Shown here piece by piece: positions 24,607-32,598 of a DNA stretch of 44,254 nucleotides. The notes beneath the pieces were generated by a model. That model saw only the letters and a program-made list of their open reading frames with translations. It was not told the DNA's origin and searched no databases. Within the stretch, counting starts at the first letter, position 1. Each line of letters opens with the position of its first letter. Source of the stretch: a virus; IMG/VR virus record IMGVR_UViG_3300018465_000006, positions 1 through 44,254 of that record. The stretch is one strand, 5' to 3'. The position numbers and the translations under genes are program-made.

Positions 24607-26853
24607 TTAGTCGTTGCTCCCCCGATACGTCCTGTCCTCGGCTGTCTCCTCGCGCAGTTTTCGGCCTCTGTAGAACTTCGCTCCGCTGATCTCTACCGAT
24701 CCTTCGCCTCGCTCCCGCATGGCGTTTCCAAACTTGGTGAGGGATAGCGGATACTCGCCCGACACCTTCGCCCAGTTTTGATAGGCTCGGTACAGATCTC
24801 CAGCCTTTACCCTGTAGTTCTCATCCTGCTCTGTTGCCTCCTCAAGGAATGCCCCTAACTTGTCCTGGCTTGTCCGATAGCCACCGATAGCTTCCTCGAT
24901 AGCCCCTGGCCTTCCTAGGCGGTCATTCTTCCAAGCCTTAAAGCCCTTAATGGCCCAGTTCAGAATCCCGGGCAGTTCCTCTAGTAGCTCATCCTTAAGG
25001 TTCGGATTTCGCTCCTCTTTGGGGATTGTAACCTGAAATGGTATAAGCACTACCCGACGCCAGATGGCATCGTCCGTACCTCTGATCTCTGGCCTGTGGT
25101 TTCCTGTCATCCACACTTTAAACTGAGGCTTGAATTCGAAGAACTCTTGGTGCATGAACCGCGCTGTTATTGTGTCACCTCCCGTAAGTCTCTTTACTAG
25201 CCCTTCATTTAGTCTCTTGCCGTCTTCTGTCTCTGGTGCTGCAACAAGTCGGGCATCTTTGAGTCTGGCAATATCATTACTTATCCCAGAGTCGCCAATC
25301 TTAGCCATTAACGTTTCCGTGGGTGTTTGCCTCGCGTAGTCACCAAAGAGCATTAGTAGTGTTTCGATAAATGTTGACTTACCATTATTGCCTGTGTTGC
25401 CGTGAAGAAAGAAGAAGCACTGCTCGCTAGTATCGCCGGTAAGTGAATAGCCGACAGCCTTCCATACGAACTTCAACAAGTCCGCGTCTTCTGCCAGCGT
25501 TCTAATGAGAAACGATTGCCAGAGCGGACATAGCGCAGTCTCCTCGTAATCAACATCGATACCGCGAGTTAACAGCAGTGCCCTTTCGTGCATCAAAAGC
25601 TGTGAGTTGCGAAGATCGTAAACACCATTACGGAGGTTAAGTAGCCAAGGGTGCGAGTCAAGCTCCGAACTCATAACGGGAATCCCCGGCATCTTGGAGG
25701 CCATGCTTACCATGTTGTCGATGCGGCTCTTTGATTCGCACTTGAAGCCCCATTCGCCTAGAGCTTTGCGCCGGTCGGAGTCTGTACACTCTGTGGCTTC
25801 CTTCTGAATGCGCCTGACCGTCTCTAAGGCGAGCTGGTGAACCCTTGCGCCGCCTGTCTCGTCCACAACCCACTTCCAGCCATTCCAGTTAATCCATCGT
25901 CCCCACTGCGAACAGAACCGTAGGTCTTTGCCGTACCAGTGGACTAATCGCTCTGCGTTCCCTGCATCGGTTAAAGGAAACTCCTTGATCTTCCCGTCCT
26001 CATCGGCCTCTACACTGGGTGTTTGCGCCTGAATCTGGATAGCTACCTTTGTGGCCGTCCCTGGCTTATATCGGGCGCAAGAGGCGGCAATAACTCCTAT
26101 CTCCTTGTCCTCAATCGGTGGGCGGCACCGGGCCTGATTAACGGATCTTAGAGCCGCCTCGATCTCCACATGCTCGAACCCCTCAGAGCGGAGCCGACAG
26201 CCATATCGGAACAGCTCTTGGTTGCGTGAGCCCTCGGTAAGATCTAAGGACGTAAGTGCCGCATTCTTGCCGGTCTGCTTGCGGTTTGCCGCCTCGACAA
26301 GCCACGCGGGCATGTCCGGTAATTCTGTTCCGGGGAAGGGAAATTTGAGCCACTTATACCAGCCCTCGTATCCCTTGTCCTCTTGGATCACAAAGGATGG
26401 TGGCAAGAGCGTATAGCCGCGCTTTGTGCGAACGTCAATGCCCGGAAGAGGCTTGACTGCATTTCTTACATCGTCGCGGCACTTGACAAACATGTGAAAG
26501 CCACCAGAGGGAGTCTTAACCCCATACTGAGCCCACTTGTTCTGATCGCCTTTTGCCCTGGCGGTTTCGATACCGTCCGGCTCGATGTCTACAGCGTCGT
26601 GATCCGCCCCGTTGTTCTCGCTTGAACCGCAGGGGCACCCGATATTAGCTCCCGGCCACCTTTTCCACCATGCCCGTATCTGGTCAGGGTTGACAGTGGC
26701 ATCATCAAGCCCATTCTCAGTTAGTGGGGCCTTCATGTGAGTCAGACAGGGAAAGACGGGCCACCCCATCACTTCTGCGTAGAACAGAGCCCAGGTAAGC
26801 AGGCTGTCTTGATCGGAAGGCAACGTAATGCTATTTGATGGGTCTGCCAACAC
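24607..26853 (-). CDS. Prim-pol / D5-type primase-helicase, 748 aa
   Basis: N-terminal bifunctional primase-polymerase domain: HDAVDIEPDG (catalytic acidic residues about 86-92) and GVKTPSGGFHMFVK (about 111-124). A PriCT-like helical part follows (about 205-265). Then comes a D5_N-type domain and a superfamily 3 helicase: Walker A FLHGNTGNNGKST at about 482-494, an acidic B-motif region around RLKDARLVAAPETEDGK, and sensor WMTGNHRPEI with arginine finger region AIWRRVVLIPF. It would open and prime DNA at the nearby iterons. A short overlap couples it to the gene before it. No phage polymerase gene is seen, so elongation would be by the host. Confidence 0.85.
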   Translation of the reverse strand: MLADPSNSITLPSDQDSLLTWALFYAEVMGWPVFPCLTHMKAPLTENGLDDATVNPDQIRAWWKRWPGANIGCPCGSSENNGADHDAVDIEPDGIETARAKGDQNKWAQYGVKTPSGGFHMFVKCRDDVRNAVKPLPGIDVRTKRGYTLLPPSFVIQEDKGYEGWYKWLKFPFPGTELPDMPAWLVEAANRKQTGKNAALTSLDLTEGSRNQELFRYGCRLRSEGFEHVEIEAALRSVNQARCRPPIEDKEIGVIAASCARYKPGTATKVAIQIQAQTPSVEADEDGKIKEFPLTDAGNAERLVHWYGKDLRFCSQWGRWINWNGWKWVVDETGGARVHQLALETVRRIQKEATECTDSDRRKALGEWGFKCESKSRIDNMVSMASKMPGIPVMSSELDSHPWLLNLRNGVYDLRNSQLLMHERALLLTRGIDVDYEETALCPLWQSFLIRTLAEDADLLKFVWKAVGYSLTGDTSEQCFFFLHGNTGNNGKSTFIETLLMLFGDYARQTPTETLMAKIGDSGISNDIARLKDARLVAAPETEDGKRLNEGLVKRLTGGDTITARFMHQEFFEFKPQFKVWMTGNHRPEIRGTDDAIWRRVVLIPFQVTIPKEERNPNLKDELLEELPGILNWAIKGFKAWKNDRLGRPGAIEEAIGGYRTSQDKLGAFLEEATEQDENYRVKAGDLYRAYQNWAKVSGEYPLSLTKFGNAMRERGEGSVEISGAKFYRGRKLREETAEDRTYRGSND

Positions 26854-27109
26854 TCTGCCCCTCCATGAGCTTGTTGAGTTCTGAAATTGCCCTGCTCAAC
26901 AGTTCCGGCATTTCGTGGTATGCCTTGCAAGCGGATGAATAGTGGTATTCCCCTGCGTTCACGGCTTCAAAGAGAGATCGGCAAACCTTTGCTCCTCCCT
27001 CAAGCTGGGACTCCACGATAGAGAGCCTTACCTGTATCGCTTCACCGCCATCCATTGGCAGGAAGGGCAGAGACGCCTCTGGTTCAGGGATCGATTCGAA
27101 TAGACTCAT
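26831..27109 (-). CDS. Hypothetical protein, 92 aa
   Basis: ATG 27109 (MSLFESIPEPEASLPFLP) overlaps the stop of the nuclease-like gene as ATGA; a longer in-frame start at 27139 is less likely. The C-terminal half is helical with Cys and His scattered, and the protein ends LMEGQSVGRPIK. It overlaps the primase start by 23 bases, so both are coupled. Function unknown. Confidence 0.5.
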   Translation of the reverse strand: MSLFESIPEPEASLPFLPMDGGEAIQVRLSIVESQLEGGAKVCRSLFEAVNAGEYHYSSACKAYHEMPELLSRAISELNKLMEGQSVGRPIK

Positions 27110-27708
27110 GCGGCCTTCTTGCGCTTCCGCGCTAAACATTCCTCAACGTCCCTGGGGGTGATCTTTTTGGGAACCGGTAGGTATCGCCCGTTCTCTTGTT
27201 TCTCAAATCCGAGCAGGGCGACCCATGCACCGGAATCCAGGGTATTGCGGAGGTTGACAATTCGAGGCTTGCGGTTATCGGGCGCAGGCTTATCGCTGCA
27301 CATGTTGCGGAGGTGCGCCTTTTGGTCCTTCTCCCCACCGCAGAGCTGCACATAGAGCGTCTGGCCCTTCTTGGTGCACATGTAGTCGAAAAGCCCCAGG
27401 AAGTCACACTTAAAGGCGAAGCCGGAAGGGAGCGTTACCCACCGTTCGACTTTGGCGACTTGGTAGCCCAGCCCCTCAAGGTAAGCAACGGCGCGCTTGT
27501 GGTGGCTGACCTTTGGCTTGCGCTTCTTGCCGGCCGATTTCTCGGGGTCGCCGGATTCTAGGAACTCGCGCAGGTTCTCGTCCCATGACTTCGTGCCCGT
27601 GAATTTCTGGAAGCCTGCCTGCTTCTTGACGGGAGGAAGATCGCCTGACTTAGAGTTCCCATTCTCAAGAACGGTATCTCCCTCGAAGATGAACGGATCT
27701 TCGCTCAC
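27106..27708 (-). CDS. Putative PD-(D/E)XK-like nuclease, 200 aa
   Basis: After a disordered N-terminus and a basic stretch (SAGKKRKPKVSHHKRAVAYL), the core reads AYLEGLGYQVAKVERWV, then FAFKCDFLGLFDYMCTKKG, then TLYVQLCGGEKDQKAHLRN. A helix, D-x-x-G with D-x-x, a strand ending in V-Q, and a basic helix is the layout of VRR-NUC or Holliday-junction-resolvase-like phage proteins. It would cut or resolve DNA during replication or recombination. The catalytic Asp and Gln can be seen, but the call is at fold level only. It sits in the replication operon. Confidence 0.55.
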   Translation of the reverse strand: MSEDPFIFEGDTVLENGNSKSGDLPPVKKQAGFQKFTGTKSWDENLREFLESGDPEKSAGKKRKPKVSHHKRAVAYLEGLGYQVAKVERWVTLPSGFAFKCDFLGLFDYMCTKKGQTLYVQLCGGEKDQKAHLRNMCSDKPAPDNRKPRIVNLRNTLDSGAWVALLGFEKQENGRYLPVPKKITPRDVEECLARKRKKAA

Positions 27709-27887
27709 AGCTCTAACTCCGTCTGCTCTACATCGGAGTCAGCTACCTCTTCCCACTTGTCCCAGTCCTCTTTCTTTACTTGGGAGTAACCCTTTTCGTT
27801 GTTACGGTGGACTACTACCATTCCACGGATTTGGAAACTGGAGTTCGCTAACTTGTAGCGGTTGCCGAAGCCGTCTATCTTGGTCAT
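27705..27887 (-). CDS. Hypothetical protein, 60 aa
   Basis: Begins MTKIDGFGNRYKLANSSFQI, with ATGA overlaps on both sides. Mixed charge, with an acidic C-terminal region (WEEVADSDVEQTELEL). No family recognised. The tight overlaps support it as a real early gene. Confidence 0.5.
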   Translation of the reverse strand: MTKIDGFGNRYKLANSSFQIRGMVVVHRNNEKGYSQVKKEDWDKWEEVADSDVEQTELEL

Positions 27888-28111
27888 GCGGCCCTCACTA
27901 GACGGGTGTACGCTACACTATCTGTTAAGGCTTCTCTCTCTTGTGTAGGAATACTGTGAGAGAGCCGAACTAACAAAACACTTCTGTCGTTGGTTAAGTC
28001 AGAGGGAGAAGTGTTGCGTTTTTTAAGACAAGCCTCACGCAAAACTGCACACCGGTTACTGGGGACAAGTGATTTGGGTAGAACCCCAAGCTTGCTGATG
28101 CTGGCGGTCAT
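27884..28111 (-). CDS. Hypothetical protein with paralog at 36481, 75 aa
   Basis: The first 32 residues match the 39-residue product at 36481-36600, with about 18 identities: MTAS, LG, PK, LV, C-x-VL and ACLK are shared. The tail after residue 32 is extra and basic. Both genes are in early operons on opposite strands. No function recognised. The overlapping starts and stops with the neighbours support expression. Confidence 0.5.
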   Translation of the reverse strand: MTASISKLGVLPKSLVPSNRCAVLREACLKKRNTSPSDLTNDRSVLLVRLSHSIPTQEREALTDSVAYTRLVRAA

Positions 28112-28332
28112 TTCGCCTCCGGGTTTGGGATCAGGCGCAGCGCGAATGCCTTTGCGATCATGTGAACGCGGTTCTTGGCTCCTAGTACACGCCGGAGCCG
28201 GTGGACACGCATATTGATGGCGGTTTCCTGAATGCCCTCTTTTTCAGCGATTTCCCGAGCAGATAGACCAGCCGCGAAGAAGTAGAGGGTTCGAGCCTCT
28301 TTCTTGGTGATCGTGATTCTAAGCTGAGGCAT
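28108..28332 (-). CDS. LuxR/GerE-type HTH protein, 74 aa
   Basis: KKEARTLYFFAAGLSAREIA then EGIQETAINMRVHRLRRVLG is a typical GerE helix-turn-helix: a helix with L-x-x-x-A-x-G-L-S-x-R-E-I-A and a recognition helix E-T-A-I-N-M-R-V-H. The protein is only the DNA-binding domain, with no receiver. It likely controls promoters in the early or late programme. It overlaps both neighbours in the left operon. Confidence 0.7.
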   Translation of the reverse strand: MPQLRITITKKEARTLYFFAAGLSAREIAEKEGIQETAINMRVHRLRRVLGAKNRVHMIAKAFALRLIPNPEAK

Positions 28333-28570
28333 TGAATGCCCCCACGATCTGGCCCGTTGGATTCCCCTTGATTCCGTTCTCGTCGGGAACGATGTTCCAG
28401 GACTTACCGAACTCCTTCAAGGGAACGTTCATCCGGTGGCCGTTGACTTTGCAGACCAGCTTGATAAGGGGCTCGTCCCAGTCACCATCCCTACCGTCTA
28501 CATACCAAGGAGAGCCGTCTTTCTTGGCTACCCAAGTTCCGGCAGTTAACAGTGTAAGTAGACCAGGCAC
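28319..28570 (-). CDS. Hypothetical protein, 83 aa
   Basis: Starts MPGLLTLLTAGTWVAKKDGS and contains two short beta-like segments (PLIKLVCKVNGHRMNVPLKEF). Shares its start base with the end of the preceding gene. No family recognised. Confidence 0.45.
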   Translation of the reverse strand: MPGLLTLLTAGTWVAKKDGSPWYVDGRDGDWDEPLIKLVCKVNGHRMNVPLKEFGKSWNIVPDENGIKGNPTGQIVGAFNASA

Positions 28571-28860
28571 TATTTGCCCTCCGTCGTGGTATCGTGTTTC
28601 TTAACGCTGAGCGTTGGCGTCTGCCCCGTGTCGTTGTCCGCGACCGGGGCGTCTTCATTTCTGACCCTAATCGCGATCTCTCGTATGCCGGTGGGGGTGA
28701 TGGACTTCCATCGAGACAACGGGCCGTACTCGTCCGCTAGGTCTTTCGCCGTCTCGTTATCATCGAAGTAACGGCGGGTTATCTCACGCTCAAGATCCGA
28801 AGGGAAGCTCCTTCGTCGGCCCCGCCTTTTTTGCGGTGATTTCACAGTTTTTGTGAGCAT
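28570..28860 (-). CDS. First left-operon gene, HTH-like protein, 96 aa
   Basis: Basic N-terminus (KSPQKRRGRRRSFPSDLER) then a helix-turn-helix-like segment (REITRRYFDDNETAKDLADE). It is the first gene behind the leftward promoter and starts only seven bases behind the -10 box, so it is probably leaderless. An operator lies inside its first codons. By position it could be the counterpart of lambda N/Cro-type early regulators, but no clear family was found. Confidence 0.55.
   Translation of the reverse strand: MLTKTVKSPQKRRGRRRSFPSDLEREITRRYFDDNETAKDLADEYGPLSRWKSITPTGIREIAIRVRNEDAPVADNDTGQTPTLSVKKHDTTTEGK
28842..28856. promoter_or_regulatory. Repressor operator OL1
   Basis: Palindrome TCACA-GTTTT-TGTGA lying within codons 2-7 of the leftward gene. 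Same half-sites and spacing as at 29757. Confidence 0.65.
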
Positions 28861-28867
28861 CCTTCAC

Positions 28868-28896
28868 ATTCTACGGTAAAACACAGAAACTGTCAA
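28868..28896 (-). promoter_or_regulatory. Leftward early promoter (PL-like)
   Basis: On the minus strand TTGACA (28896-28891) and TAGAAT (28873-28868) are separated by 17 bases, a near-consensus sigma-70 promoter. The start codon at 28860 follows seven bases later. An operator overlaps the -35 and spacer, and another lies just inside the gene. Confidence 0.8.
28881..28895. promoter_or_regulatory. Repressor operator OL2
   Basis: ACACA-GAAAC-TGTCA matches TCACA-N5-TGTGA at 8 of 10 half-site bases and overlaps the -35 of the leftward promoter. A further half-site TCACA lies at 28864-28868. Confidence 0.5.
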
Positions 28897-28913
28897 CGGC
28901 TGTATGTGAGTAT

Positions 28914-29708
28914 TTGGAGAATTCTTTCCGGGTGGCGTTTTCAACCGGAAGGAAGATCGAGAAGGCAAGGAATGCAATGCCGCCCAATGGGTGGAGCCAG
29001 ATGGATCTGGCGGCTGCGCTCGCTAAGAGGCGTGCCCTTGGCGTGTCTGAGCCTACTAAGTGGCGCTCCAGGCTCGCGAATTACGAAACGGACCGCCCGT
29101 CAGCATCAGCGGACGCATTAAAGGAAATTGCGGAAACCATGCAAATTTCCCTAAGCTGGTTCCTTGACAATGACGAAAATAGCCCTATACTGTGGTATCG
29201 CCAACCAAACCCCGTAGGACTGCCGGATATCAGGGACGCGGACGTCGAGTTTGACGATGAAGTCGAAATGACCTTTGCGGGGTATGTGCCCTGCTCTGGT
29301 GTTTGGGGGGAACCATTGCTTGCTACTGGTAAAAGGCGCGTGCCTCGAAAGTGGAGAGCTGCCAATCGTTACACCGCTGAGGTGGTTGGGGACTCTTGCT
29401 ATCCGGCACTGCGCGAGAATGATTTAACGTGTTGGGAATATAACAAGAACCCTCCGGTGGGTTCAATCGTCCTTGCTGAGCGATCTTCAGACCATGCGTG
29501 CACCGTGAAGGAACTGGCCTACGAGCCGGGCACGTACCGGCCAAATCTGCGCCCCATCAACCCCACATCTGAACCCCCGCCGAACGACGACGGATGGGAG
29601 GTCGTGGCGTGGCTGGTTGGCGTGAAGCGCGAGAAGGATGGGCTTGAGCAGGACTGGTTTGCGCCCAGAACGGGTATTCGCCGGAGACACCTTATGCCCG
29701 ACCTTTAG
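28914..29708 (+). CDS. CI-type prophage repressor with LexA/S24 peptidase domain, 264 aa
   Basis: N-terminal HTH of the XRE type: GRKIEKARNAMPPNGWSQMD, then LAAALAKRR and a recognition part around KWRSRLANYETDRPSASADA. Linker around residues 85-120. C-terminal S24 domain: catalytic Ser in AEVVGDSCYPALREND (S161) and Lys in CTVKELAYEP (K199). FAGYVPCSGVW (about 121-131) is a candidate self-cleavage site (S-G in place of the usual A-G). It represses both early promoters and is cleaved on SOS induction in known relatives. The start is uncertain: TTG 28914 or GTG 28932, neither with a ribosome site. The gene is between the two operator regions, as in lambda. Confidence 0.85.
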   Translation: MENSFRVAFSTGRKIEKARNAMPPNGWSQMDLAAALAKRRALGVSEPTKWRSRLANYETDRPSASADALKEIAETMQISLSWFLDNDENSPILWYRQPNPVGLPDIRDADVEFDDEVEMTFAGYVPCSGVWGEPLLATGKRRVPRKWRAANRYTAEVVGDSCYPALRENDLTCWEYNKNPPVGSIVLAERSSDHACTVKELAYEPGTYRPNLRPINPTSEPPPNDDGWEVVAWLVGVKREKDGLEQDWFAPRTGIRRRHLMPDL

Positions 29709-29747
29709 GTTAAGGAGTCCTAAAACACAAAAAACAGCAAAAATGTG

Positions 29748-29777
29748 TTGACCTAATCACAAGAACTGTGATATCTT
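29748..29777 (+). promoter_or_regulatory. Rightward early promoter (PR-like) with operator
   Basis: TTGACC (29748-29753) and TATCTT (29772-29777), spacing 18. The perfect operator TCACA-AGAAC-TGTGA fills 29757-29771, exactly between the two boxes, so bound repressor would exclude polymerase. AT-rich with further CACA/TGTG half-sites upstream at 29725-29748. Confidence 0.75.
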
Positions 29778-29820
29778 CTTTACACGGGTGTCGGACACAC
29801 CCCAAAAGGAGATACACGTC

Positions 29821-30042
29821 ATGTCAACGCAATCAGCCCGGCGAACAGCCAAGACCCCGCTAGCGCAAACTAGCAACCTCTCTAAAGTAGAGCGCCCTGA
29901 GAAGGGTTCCCGCTCCCTGAAGCCTAAGAGCTTCCTGTTGACCCGCTCAACCCGCGTCACTCGTTGGTTTGACGCTTTAGATTGGCAAGAAGTATTTGGT
30001 GGTCGTCCCACGTATGGCCGACGACTGGCGGGGGTGGGTTAA
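29821..30042 (+). CDS. First right-operon gene, basic hypothetical protein, 73 aa
   Basis: ATG 29821 with AAGGAG nine bases upstream was preferred over GTG 29788. The product is very basic and Ser/Thr-rich (QSARRTAKTPLAQTSNLSKV; KSFLLTRSTRVTRW), suggesting nucleic acid binding. By position it would be the first protein made after induction, where lambda has Cro, but no HTH is visible. Confidence 0.5.
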   Translation: MSTQSARRTAKTPLAQTSNLSKVERPEKGSRSLKPKSFLLTRSTRVTRWFDALDWQEVFGGRPTYGRRLAGVG

Positions 30043-30607
30043 GGTGGGAACCCGTAACACAACCCTCGTTCAGCTTGACGGAGAGTATAAGGTCGCCAAG
30101 TATTGCCAGTGGGACGGCTACCCAGAAGGGCAGGGCCTTGGAGTGCTGTCTGCACTGAGGGAGATCGGTAACGACAAGTTCTTGGAGGTATTCAAGGACA
30201 AGGTTCGCACACTGCCTGAGATCACTCAAGAGCAAATCGATGCAATAAACGCTACGCCTGACTGGTCAAGTGTTTACCCGTTCCTGAGCAGAGATATGGG
30301 TGGCGGCTCATTCATTACGGAGTTGATGAATGGCAATATCCCATTCCATCATCGTGACCCAGACTTTCCCGCAGATTCGCTTTTCTGTGAATGGTGCTAT
30401 GTGGTCGACCTAGACAGGGGCACATTCGAGGTTTACAAAGGCTTCAACCAAGAGCCTCTTGAGGAAACAGAGCGATTCTATCCGCTCAGCGAGAAGTCGG
30501 AAGGCGGCTACCAACCCGTAAAGCTTGCTCAAGGCTGGCCCCTCAGTGAACTGCCAACCGATGAGCAGTTTATAAAGACGTTGTCCGACGATGAGGAGCA
30601 AAGCTAA
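30014..30607 (+). CDS. Conserved phage hypothetical protein (WDGYPEGQG type), 197 aa
   Basis: I use ATG 30014 (MADDWRGWVKVGTRN), inside the end of the previous gene. The stretch RNTTLVQLDGEYKVAKY followed by WDGYPEGQGLGVLSALR is a known motif of a widespread bacterial and phage protein family of unknown function. The C-terminal half has FEVYKGFNQEPLEE and acidic ends. No catalytic motif recognised. ATG overlap with the next gene. Confidence 0.6.
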   Translation: MADDWRGWVKVGTRNTTLVQLDGEYKVAKYCQWDGYPEGQGLGVLSALREIGNDKFLEVFKDKVRTLPEITQEQIDAINATPDWSSVYPFLSRDMGGGSFITELMNGNIPFHHRDPDFPADSLFCEWCYVVDLDRGTFEVYKGFNQEPLEETERFYPLSEKSEGGYQPVKLAQGWPLSELPTDEQFIKTLSDDEEQS

Positions 30608-30951
30608 TGGCTACCTCACAAGAGAAGTGGAGCCCCGGGGAGTGGTTGACTGGCTACTACACTCCCTCCGAGTCTTTCAAGGGCATCACCGAGCATATGG
30701 CCGTGATGAGCCAAGACGGGAAGCTACTCGCTGTTACCGGTCCTTTCGAATGCGCACTCTCGCAGGCGGACGCAGAACTGATGTCCGCAAGCAAGGACAT
30801 GTACGAGGCGCTGAAGACGGCCTCTTATTGGATTGGCAAACTCGCCCACTGGAACGGCACCGACCTCTCAGAACTAGATGGTTACGAGTCTATTCCCGCC
30901 GCTCTTGCTAAAGCACGTGGTGAGTTATCCCTACCCGAAGGAGGTAAGTAA
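30607..30951 (+). CDS. Conserved phage hypothetical protein, 114 aa
   Basis: Contains ALSQADAELMSASKDMYEAL, resembling the NA-x-L-(I/M)-(A/S)-A-(A/S)-x-D-(L/M)-x-E-A-L segment found in many small phage early proteins. The N-terminal part is beta-like with Trp-rich WSPGEWLTGYY. Function unknown. Confidence 0.55.
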   Translation: MATSQEKWSPGEWLTGYYTPSESFKGITEHMAVMSQDGKLLAVTGPFECALSQADAELMSASKDMYEALKTASYWIGKLAHWNGTDLSELDGYESIPAALAKARGELSLPEGGK

Positions 30952-31176
30952 ATGGCGATTACCAAAGCTCAGCTAATCAAGATGCTGGAATCCGCGCCAG
31001 ACGATGCGACCATCACTTTTGCTTCAGGCTTCTGTTTGAGTTGGATTAAGAGTGTGTCGGTCGGTTTCGCCTTCGAAAACAAGCCCGTGATCGCGCTTTG
31101 GGATTCACTCAAGCCAAACATGGGCGAAGTGATCCCGGCCCCCTCATCCCTACTAACTAGTGAGGAGGAGAAGTAG
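30952..31176 (+). CDS. Hypothetical protein, 74 aa
   Basis: Starts directly after the preceding stop, with GGAGG upstream. The N-terminus, MAITKAQLIKMLESAPDDA then TITFASGF, looks like the K-x-E-L-x-x-x-L-x-x-x-P-D-D-x-x-x-x-F motif common in early phage proteins. Function unknown. Confidence 0.5.
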   Translation: MAITKAQLIKMLESAPDDATITFASGFCLSWIKSVSVGFAFENKPVIALWDSLKPNMGEVIPAPSSLLTSEEEK

Positions 31177-31524
31177 ATGGGGAAGGCCATATGCAAATCC
31201 TGTAACAAGCAGGTGACCTGGTTTGCCGGTAAAGGGGAACGGCTTGCTAACCAGAAGTGCCCTACCTGCAACGGCCCACTAGTTGGCAAAACTGCCGGTA
31301 AACCTGGTGTGGCGGGAAGGGTTTTCCACTGCGCGATATGCGGCAGGCGAAGACGCGAGCCTCGCCTCACTACCTTAAGTGAACCCACCGTCTTCAATGG
31401 GTTTGGCCTCCGTGGGGTTGAGGAATCCCGCGAGTTACCTCTGGGCTCGAAGGTCTGCACCTATCACAGACCGGAATGCAAATTTGGCAACTTCTTCTAT
31501 AGCGCGCCTGAGGTGATTCAGTGA
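31177..31524 (+). CDS. Zinc-ribbon protein, 115 aa
   Basis: Three or more zinc pairs: ICKSCNKQ, KCPTCNG, HCAICGRR and, near the C-terminus, VCTYHRPECK. Spacing supports one or two zinc fingers (CxxC-N24-CxxC and CxxC-HxxxC). It may bind nucleic acid. No family name can be assigned. Confidence 0.55.
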   Translation: MGKAICKSCNKQVTWFAGKGERLANQKCPTCNGPLVGKTAGKPGVAGRVFHCAICGRRRREPRLTTLSEPTVFNGFGLRGVEESRELPLGSKVCTYHRPECKFGNFFYSAPEVIQ

Positions 31525-31715
31525 GAGACCTTGAAATCGTTTACATCATCGTTGGCATTCTTGCCTTTTTAGCTGGGGCCTTATCCGGCTACATGATCGG
31601 GAATGCGCCGATAACGAATGCGCGGAAAGACTTAGTGGTTTCGTGGGGCCTCTATCGTGAGGCACAAGAGTACACATCTGCTCACTATGTCATCAAGCCA
31701 GAGGTGCAAAAGTGA
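31521..31715 (+). CDS. Small membrane protein, 64 aa
   Basis: GTG start overlapping the previous stop. N-terminal membrane helix (IVYIIVGILAFLAGALSGYM), then a soluble tail. Might anchor a host-directed function in the inner membrane. No family recognised. Confidence 0.5.
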   Translation: MRDLEIVYIIVGILAFLAGALSGYMIGNAPITNARKDLVVSWGLYREAQEYTSAHYVIKPEVQK

Positions 31716-32152
31716 AGAAATATTCTTTACAGGAAGCCTCTAGTAATCCAAGCGTTACTCCAGAACAAGAACGCTCTGAATGCCAAGTTGGTAAGGAGTG
31801 CGTGCGAAGGGTTTGGACTATTGGAAAGCTAGGCCCCCTGCAACTGGGAGGTCATCCGGTCTTTGTTCTGGCTACGGACATGCCTGTAACCGGACCCTAC
31901 GACATCGGTAAGGGCTACCAAGTGTATACCGCTACCTCACCCAAAGGAACCGAATTCGTCTTTGAATCCACTACCGGCGCATCGGTGGGACATCAAGGAT
32001 TAGCGCAGGTCATCAAGGACATGGAGGGATGCTCTCCTGAACTTGCAGCAAAGCAGGTTAAGCAGGCCGCTGAGTGGTTTGATTCGCACGTTCTCGAAGT
32101 AGTTGAGCCTGCGGAGTTTTGGAGCCGACTACCGGAGGCCACTAATGGCTAA
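31712..32152 (+). CDS. Hypothetical protein, 146 aa
   Basis: GTG start (ATGA-like GTGA overlap). Ser-rich N-terminus SLQEASSNPSVTPEQERS, then a beta-rich core with VFVLATDMPVTGPYDIGKGY. C-terminal helix ELAAKQVKQAAEWFDSHVLE. Function unknown. Confidence 0.5.
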   Translation: MKKYSLQEASSNPSVTPEQERSECQVGKECVRRVWTIGKLGPLQLGGHPVFVLATDMPVTGPYDIGKGYQVYTATSPKGTEFVFESTTGASVGHQGLAQVIKDMEGCSPELAAKQVKQAAEWFDSHVLEVVEPAEFWSRLPEATNG

Positions 32153-32318
32153 CCCCCAAGAATTCCAAGCAGCCTGCATTGCTTACGGCTTAGCCAAGCA
32201 AGGCTTACTTAACCTTTACGATGAGAGAGCAGACCAGCTTGCACAGCGAGAAAAGATGCTCCAGGACCTGAAAGCAAAAGTGGACCGACTAGCCGAGGAG
32301 GTGTCGAATGCCAACTGA
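32145..32318 (+). CDS. Small helical protein, 57 aa
   Basis: I use ATG 32145 (MANPQEFQAACIAYGLAKQG) overlapping the previous gene by 8 bases. The product is a helix-turn-helix bundle or coiled coil (ADQLAQREKMLQDLKAKVDR). Function unknown. Confidence 0.5.
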   Translation: MANPQEFQAACIAYGLAKQGLLNLYDERADQLAQREKMLQDLKAKVDRLAEEVSNAN

Positions 32319-32598
32319 ACCAAGTAACCGAAATGTGTTCGATGTCTTAAGCAAGATCGAGGATGTTTGCCCCACTGAGTGGGAGGCAAGGTTTACCAAG
32401 TGTCGGCGTGATCTTGCCTATATCGCACCAGAACTCGTATCCATAGCCTTTGCTAAGGTTGGGGAGTGCGTTACACAAGTGGTTGGCCCGCCGCCCCTAA
32501 AAGAAGACTGGCAGGTTGAAGCTGTGGCGATTCTCATGGACAAATCAGCGGAAGATATCCGTGCCCGGTATGGCGTTGATGCGAAGGAGGCTTCCTAA
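32308..32598 (+). CDS. Hypothetical protein, 96 aa
   Basis: GGAGG lies upstream of ATG 32308. Mixed-charge protein with VCPTEWEARFTKCRRDLAYI in the middle. One-base overlap with the next start. No family recognised. Confidence 0.5.
   Translation: MPTEPSNRNVFDVLSKIEDVCPTEWEARFTKCRRDLAYIAPELVSIAFAKVGECVTQVVGPPPLKEDWQVEAVAILMDKSAEDIRARYGVDAKEAS

Noticed and set aside
24335-24607. N-terminal extension of the 23852 gene up to 24607
   Set aside because: The extension runs through the iteron repeats and has a low-complexity product; ATG 24334 has a strong ribosome site.
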